This document shows, one piece after another, positions 60,073 to 64,000 of a stretch of DNA of 64,000 nt (the first letter of the stretch is position 1; every line of letters starts with the position of its first letter). The stretch spans positions 28,019 through 92,018 of the forward strand of contig JALHNB010000001.1 of NCBI GenBank assembly GCA_022843745.1. Direction: 5' to 3'. Source of the DNA: Anaerolineae bacterium (lineage in GTDB: Bacteria > Chloroflexota > Anaerolineae > Aggregatilineales > Phototrophicaceae). The notes under the pieces are model-generated. The model worked only from the letters and a program-made list of their open reading frames with translations, did not search any database and was not told the DNA's origin. Made by a program: the position numbers and the translations under genes.

Positions 60073-60100
60073 GTAGGGGCGAATGGCTGTGTGCCTCTAC
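60073..60100. repeat. Degenerate GTAGGGG repeat copy
   Basis: GTAGGGGC (60073-60080) and GTGCCTCTAC (60091-60100) keep the outer arms with mismatches. The copy lies 13 bases after the PDZ gene stop. Confidence 0.6.
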
Positions 60101-60134
60101 GAGGGGCGGTTGGACAAATTCATAGTTGATGAGA

Positions 60135-60170
60135 TGCCCGGTGATGCGCTTGCAGCCGGGCAAATTTATT
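60135..60170 (+). terminator. Possible intrinsic terminator after the PDZ gene
   Basis: TGCCCGG (60135-60141) and CCGGGCA (60056+100 to 60162) form a 7-bp GC-rich stem around a 14-base loop. AATTTATT follows. The tail is AT-rich, not a pure T run. Confidence 0.5.
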
Positions 60171-60356
60171 CATTTCGCGCAACGTGAGCCTAAGCTGTGT
60201 GTTTACCTATTGGCGTGAAATGCTGATTTTGATGGTTTGAGTTTTGGTGTGAAATAACCTCAACGGTTTAGGTCGAGAGTTTGGTTGTACAGAAGAAAAT
60301 CTGCGACTATACTCAAATTAAATTTCGACCATCCGATTGAAAAGTGGCGATCAAAT

Positions 60357-61043
60357 ATGGACTTACCTTATCACCTTAAAACCCTCCCTCCTGACGCGCT
60401 GGACGTGATCCGTTATTTCGGCTCGATTAACAATGCCACCGCCAGTGTGGACGATATTTGCGATAACGTCGGCCTGACCGAGCGCGGATTTGGCAAAGTG
60501 ATCCGCCGTCTCGTCACCAAAGGCTACGTTGTTATGGACGGCAATCAGATTTATCGCCTGACTGAGCAGGGGAAAGATGCCGTCGAAGAACTGACTGCCT
60601 ATGATAAAACTGCGCCCGCCAGACCACAGAGCAATGCTAATCGTGGTGAGCAAACGCAGCGGCGCATGGTGCTGATCGTGCCGCGCAGATTTGTTGCCGA
60701 GGAACGCACACAGGTATTCTTGGGCTTTACGGCAGATTCACGAGCGAGTCAGACGGCGGAACTGGTCACGCGGTTGTCTGTTGTTCATGGCGAACCTACT
60801 GCGCCCCAGGAAGCCTCCTTCCAGTTGGATAGCGAGGCGATGCACGAGTCGTTTTGGGTCACGCCGGGTCGTTATACGCGCACGCGCATTCGCGTGCAGG
60901 TTTATCAATTGGGGCCAAACCCCGATGATATTTCAGTTTCGGGTGGAATGTATGTCGATGTGGCTGTGACTGCCGATGCTGACGAGAGCGACCTCCAGTT
61001 GGTCGCCTATGGCGCAGACATCACGGTAGAACATCAGGAATAA
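60357..61043 (+). CDS. Winged-helix domain protein of unknown function
   Basis: This 228-residue protein has an N-terminal winged helix (TLPPDALDVIRYFGSINNAT, then VGLTERGFGKVIRRLVTKGY and a DGNQIYRLTEQGK wing). After a linker, a beta-rich domain runs from RRMVLIVPRRFVAEERTQVF to the end. The second domain is not one I recognise, though strands such as RYTRTRIRVQVYQLG look like a beta sandwich. It could be a transcription factor with a protein- or ligand-binding domain. The ATG at 60357 fits the domain start; a TTG at 60285 after GAGAG is an alternative. It is cotranscribed with the PlsC-like gene. Confidence 0.68.
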   Translation: MDLPYHLKTLPPDALDVIRYFGSINNATASVDDICDNVGLTERGFGKVIRRLVTKGYVVMDGNQIYRLTEQGKDAVEELTAYDKTAPARPQSNANRGEQTQRRMVLIVPRRFVAEERTQVFLGFTADSRASQTAELVTRLSVVHGEPTAPQEASFQLDSEAMHESFWVTPGRYTRTRIRVQVYQLGPNPDDISVSGGMYVDVAVTADADESDLQLVAYGADITVEHQE

Positions 61044-61051
61044 GGATAAGC

Positions 61052-62167
61052 ATGTCTGAGCGATTGGTGATCAAATACCCACGCAGAATCGTGATTCGTT
61101 TTTTGATGCGCGTCATCGGGCGCTTTTTGATGTTAGTTTTAACGCGAACGACGATTCGAGGCCGCGAAAATCTGCCCAAAGGTGGGCCGTTAATTCTGGT
61201 GGGGAATCACATCGCGATTGTCGAAGTGATGATGATGGCGCTTTACGTCCCCTGGTCGATTGAATTGATCGGCACGGGCGATATTCCCATTGACCCCCGT
61301 TTCGCGTGGATCGCCAAAATGTGGGGCTTCATCCCGGTGAAGCGCGGCAGTGTTGACCGCGATGAACTGCGCATTCCGATTGATGTTCTGAAGCAAAATG
61401 GAATCGTCGGCATTTTCCCCGAAGGTGGTATCTGGGAAACATCGCTCAAGAAGGCGCGTACAGGCGTGGCGTGGTTGAGTTACCAGACGAACACGCCGAT
61501 TGTCCCGATGGGTTTTGGCGGGATGAAAGGTGCGCTGCAAGCGGCCTTCCAATTTAAGCGCCCGCATCTGGTGATGAATATTGGTCATATGATCCCGCCC
61601 GTAGATGTAAAAATCGAAGGATTGTCACGCAAGGAAGCGCTGGAACAAGGCGCGAACATGGTTATGGCGCATGTTGCCGACCTGATTCCTGAAGAAGAAA
61701 AACGTACCTGGCGGCAGATTCAGGATGAGCGCTTTGACTTTAAAGTGACGCTGAGCTACACCAACGACAGCGGCATTGTTGAAGAGATCGAAAAGCCGAT
61801 GACCTATCCACAGGCCGCAGGTAAATTTTTCCATCGTCCAGTGCTGCTGGATGTGATGTCGCGCAATATGAAGCTGCCCGTGCGGGCGCTGCAACGGCTG
61901 AGTAAAGAGCATGATCCGAAAGAACTGGCGGATGCGCTGGATACCGCCGTCGGGTTTCTGGACGACCATCCGCAATTTTTGAATTATCGCTTTGGTTACG
62001 ATGAGGCCGCTGCCATGTATAATGGTGTGGTCGAACTGCGCGACATCGCACGTGAGGCCGCTAAACAGCAGTATCAGATCACGCTGATTCCGATGCGCCG
62101 TTATCGTAAGCCAAATAGCACTGATGAAGTTCTGGAAACTGTGCCGGGTGAGATGCACGAAATGTGA
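61052..62167 (+). CDS. PlsC-like lysophospholipid acyltransferase
   Basis: The 371-residue acyltransferase has an N-terminal membrane segment (FLMRVIGRFLMLVLT) and the PlsC domain at about 35-220. Motif I reads NHIAIVE, so the usual Asp of NHxxxxD is Glu. Motif III is FPEGGIWE, and the motif II region holds FIPVKRGSVDRDEL. The last 150 residues are a soluble extension not usual for PlsC. It probably acylates lysophosphatidate or a related lipid at the membrane. AAGGATAAGC precedes the ATG, eight bases after the winged-helix gene. Confidence 0.85.
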   Translation: MSERLVIKYPRRIVIRFLMRVIGRFLMLVLTRTTIRGRENLPKGGPLILVGNHIAIVEVMMMALYVPWSIELIGTGDIPIDPRFAWIAKMWGFIPVKRGSVDRDELRIPIDVLKQNGIVGIFPEGGIWETSLKKARTGVAWLSYQTNTPIVPMGFGGMKGALQAAFQFKRPHLVMNIGHMIPPVDVKIEGLSRKEALEQGANMVMAHVADLIPEEEKRTWRQIQDERFDFKVTLSYTNDSGIVEEIEKPMTYPQAAGKFFHRPVLLDVMSRNMKLPVRALQRLSKEHDPKELADALDTAVGFLDDHPQFLNYRFGYDEAAAMYNGVVELRDIAREAAKQQYQITLIPMRRYRKPNSTDEVLETVPGEMHEM

Positions 62168-62200
62168 CGTTTTGTATCGCTCTGGCGCGACAACGTAGCC

Positions 62201-62968
62201 ATGCCAACACCATTCACGCACCTGCAAACTGCGCAACAACTGCTCAAAGATGAACAAATTGCGCCATCCATCCGTGCGCTGCTCAACACTGAACGCAGCG
62301 CGTTTTTGCTTGGTAACGTCGCTGCCGACGCGCGTGTTGATTCGGGCATGATGCGTGCTGATACGCATTTCTATCAATACGACAAGCCAATGGTCGATCA
62401 CCCCTGGCGCGTCATGATGGATCGCTTTCCGACACTTAAAGAAGCAAAAAGCGAGGCGCAGCAGGCTTTTTTGGCTGGGTACGTCGCGCATCTTTCGATG
62501 GATGAAATCTGGTCGCTGGATATGCTGGGGCCACATTTTGTTGACCGCCAATGGGGAACACGCGACCTGCGCTTTCTGATGCTGCACGTGATCCTCATTT
62601 ATATGGATGAGCGCGATTACGCCGCGTTGGAGAATTGGCACAAGGCCAACCTGTGCGCTGCGCAGCCGGAGTCCTGGCTGCCGTTTATGAGCGATCCGGT
62701 GCTTATTGGCTGGCGCGATCTGATCGGGGCGCAGCTTCCCCCAGATGGGAAAAGCTTGACATTGGAAATTTTCGGGCCGCGTATTGGCAAAACGCCCAAC
62801 GAATTTCGTGCGATTCTCGATTCGCTGGAACAGATGCAGCTCAAGTTGTGGGATAACATCGCGCCGGAAATACTCGCACAGGTTGAAACACGGATGTACG
62901 AGTTCGCGCGTGAGCAGATGCTGGCTTATTGGGATGAATTTGCCGCGCTGATTTCCAACTCCACCTGA
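62201..62968 (+). CDS. Zinc-dependent phospholipase C-like protein
   Basis: This 255-residue protein has the metal-site pattern of the Zn_dep_PLPC family: TPFTHLQTAQQLL with His7, AFLLGNVAADARVDSG, ADTHFYQYDK and AFLAGYVAHLSMDEIW. There is no signal peptide, so a cytoplasmic hydrolase is more likely than a secreted lipase; the substrate is open. It follows the PlsC-like gene by 33 bases and may share its transcript. No clear ribosome site precedes the ATG. Its last 43 bases overlap the convergent EEP gene. Confidence 0.8.
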   Translation: MPTPFTHLQTAQQLLKDEQIAPSIRALLNTERSAFLLGNVAADARVDSGMMRADTHFYQYDKPMVDHPWRVMMDRFPTLKEAKSEAQQAFLAGYVAHLSMDEIWSLDMLGPHFVDRQWGTRDLRFLMLHVILIYMDERDYAALENWHKANLCAAQPESWLPFMSDPVLIGWRDLIGAQLPPDGKSLTLEIFGPRIGKTPNEFRAILDSLEQMQLKLWDNIAPEILAQVETRMYEFAREQMLAYWDEFAALISNST

Positions 62969-64000
62969 AGCGGCAGATGATCCGAGCCGACGGGCTGGGG
63001 CTGGTGCGCCTTAAGTGTGCGAAAACCCTCGCTGTGCCACAAATAATCAATGCGAATCAACGGCGGCAGAAATGCGGGCAATCCCCTCACAGCGCTCACA
63101 GGCCAACTCGCCCCAAAACCAACCCCTGCCTCACGAAATGAATCGTGCATTTGCGCTGCGATGCGGTTATAAGTTGCCGATTGGTCACTGGTGTTGAAGT
63201 CGCCGCCGACCAGATAGGGATATGGCTCTTTTTTCAGATGATCGAGCAGATTTGTGATTTGCTGGTTGCGGGAACGGTCATCAAATCCCAGAGCGACACG
63301 CCAGTATAAGCTGTCTACAGGTGGTGGCAGGCGCGGCTCAGATACAGGCCACGCAAGATGAACGTTATAGACGGCGATGCGCTGACCATTGACATCAATG
63401 ACACTGCGCTGCGGCTCTGGCAAGACCTGTAAATCAACATAGTCGTTTTCGATAATTGGATAGCGCGAGAGGGTGATAATGCCGCCCCAGCGTGTCGAAT
63501 CTGGCTGGCTGAACTGATAAGGATACAGGTCGATCAGGTTGGGCAGGCTGTCTGTCGCATAGGCCGGAGAGATTTCTTGCAGCAGGACAATATCGGCGTT
63601 CACCCCGCGTACCCAGGTTTCGATACGGCTGAGGTCGTTGTTATTACCCCATACATTGAGAGTCAGTACGCGGATCACGCTGCCCGTTGGGGTTAGCAGA
63701 TTCTTGGGCAGAAAATATGGCCCGAACCACAAGCCGCCGATGAGCATGAACGGGAGCATTCGTAAAATTGGCTGTCGGGTGCGTATCAGCAGCGCCAGCG
63801 GTACGAAAAGTAGCAGCGGCAAGAACAGCAGATGCGCGAAGGTATTGAGCAGAGACAGCCACCAGAAGCGATCTCCGAAAAGCACCCGTAGAAGCAGATA
63901 GATGACCAGCAGCAATACATATATGCTGGCACTAAGGACAACTGCGATTTTGGGGGAAAACGGTAATTTATTCGTCGCTCGATCTCCTGCTAATTTACGA
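62926..64000 (-). CDS. Endonuclease/exonuclease/phosphatase family protein with membrane helices (partial)
   Basis: The frame stays open to the right edge, so the start is outside the window; at least 357 residues are visible. Hydrophobic segments at the N-terminal side (VVLSASIYVLLLVIYLLL, LLFLPLLLFVPLALLI, LPFMLIGGLWFGPYFL) precede the EEP domain. Catalytic landmarks are LTLNVWGNN, LLQEISPAYA, YNVHLAWP, YLVGGDFNTSD and GSDHLPLQVELE. EEP enzymes cleave phosphodiesters in nucleic acids, lipids or small molecules. Membrane anchoring suggests an exported or surface substrate. Confidence 0.87.
   Translation of the reverse strand, partial: RKLAGDRATNKLPFSPKIAVVLSASIYVLLLVIYLLLRVLFGDRFWWLSLLNTFAHLLFLPLLLFVPLALLIRTRQPILRMLPFMLIGGLWFGPYFLPKNLLTPTGSVIRVLTLNVWGNNNDLSRIETWVRGVNADIVLLQEISPAYATDSLPNLIDLYPYQFSQPDSTRWGGIITLSRYPIIENDYVDLQVLPEPQRSVIDVNGQRIAVYNVHLAWPVSEPRLPPPVDSLYWRVALGFDDRSRNQQITNLLDHLKKEPYPYLVGGDFNTSDQSATYNRIAAQMHDSFREAGVGFGASWPVSAVRGLPAFLPPLIRIDYLWHSEGFRTLKAHQPQPVGSDHLPLQVELEISAANSSQ

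Noticed and set aside
12523-60100. GTAGGGG palindromes considered as a CRISPR array or as transposon ends
   Set aside because: Copies are scattered and single, without regular spacers, and no transposase lies between any pair.
61625-62641. 338-codon open frame antisense to the PlsC-like and phospholipase C-like genes
   Set aside because: It spans two well-supported sense genes and their junction. Its product has no family motif.

Overview
The window looks like a chromosomal segment of an uncultured member of the Chloroflexota, most likely class Anaerolineae. This is an inference from gene content: multi-GAF cytoplasmic histidine kinases, a Gld-like ABC export locus with a DUF4340 partner, Thr/Pro-rich 'TPTLTPT' linkers in secreted proteins, DUF5946, a DUF6056-like membrane protein, a PMT-type GT-C pair and a PDZ-only secreted protein. 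No rRNA or marker protein settles it. G+C is moderate by eye. I found no rRNA, tRNA, CRISPR array, prophage or transposase. Genes are dense on both strands and no gene-free stretch exceeds 300 bases.

Layout. 1-8.3 kb (mostly + strand): 3' end of typA with a strong terminator, a deoxyribosyltransferase-like protein, an M3 oligoendopeptidase, a small membrane protein (-), a four-GAF histidine kinase, a MaoC-type hydratase, an ankyrin protein and DUF5946. 8.3-20.4 kb (- strand): a GAF-PAS histidine kinase; a CcrM-like DNA methyltransferase overlapping an FHA-FHA-TIR gene; a four-gene Gld-like ABC system (ATPase, permease, GldG-like, DUF4340); two coupled GT-C glycosyltransferase-like membrane proteins. 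20.4-33.3 kb: a secreted protein with two fused solute-binding modules and no permease nearby, a GNAT enzyme, a secreted triple-SH3b protein, a GH2 glycosidase, a SIMPL-domain protein and a 1433-residue membrane protein with an atypical kinase-like domain.

33.4-45.6 kb: DinB-like protein, D-aminoacyl-tRNA deacylase, aldo/keto reductase, metallophosphoesterase, a PQQ-type beta-propeller lipoprotein, a universal stress protein, Mut7-C RNase, URO-D-like protein, CgeB-like glycosyltransferase with a DtxR-type regulator, a degenerate M24 peptidase-like protein, a LysM/L,D-transpeptidase and a cupin. 45.8-50.4 kb: GH13 enzyme with overlapping membrane-protein and J-domain genes, a VapBC-like toxin-antitoxin pair, a TPR protein and a DDN-like protein. 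50.4-64 kb: elongation factor P with Arg32, an unrecognised gene coupled to an acyl-CoA dehydrogenase, an HDAC-family deacetylase, a LutC-like protein, a HEAT-repeat protein, a GT2/DUF6056 pair, a four-PDZ secreted protein, a winged-helix protein followed by a PlsC-like acyltransferase, a zinc-dependent phospholipase C-like protein and an EEP-family phosphohydrolase running off the right edge.

The most distinctive feature beyond the genes is a dispersed palindromic repeat of about 25-50 bp with outer arms GTAGGGG/CCCCTAC, seen about 11 times. Its inner stem differs between copies but stays self-complementary. Copies sit mainly between gene ends. Two copies supply the stop codons of flanking genes, one forms a good intrinsic terminator, and one lies in frame inside a coding sequence. 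The best candidates for an undescribed protein system are the FHA-FHA-TIR/CcrM-like pair at 10-12.4 kb and the kinase-like sensor at 29-33.3 kb. Both are inferences from domain content and context.
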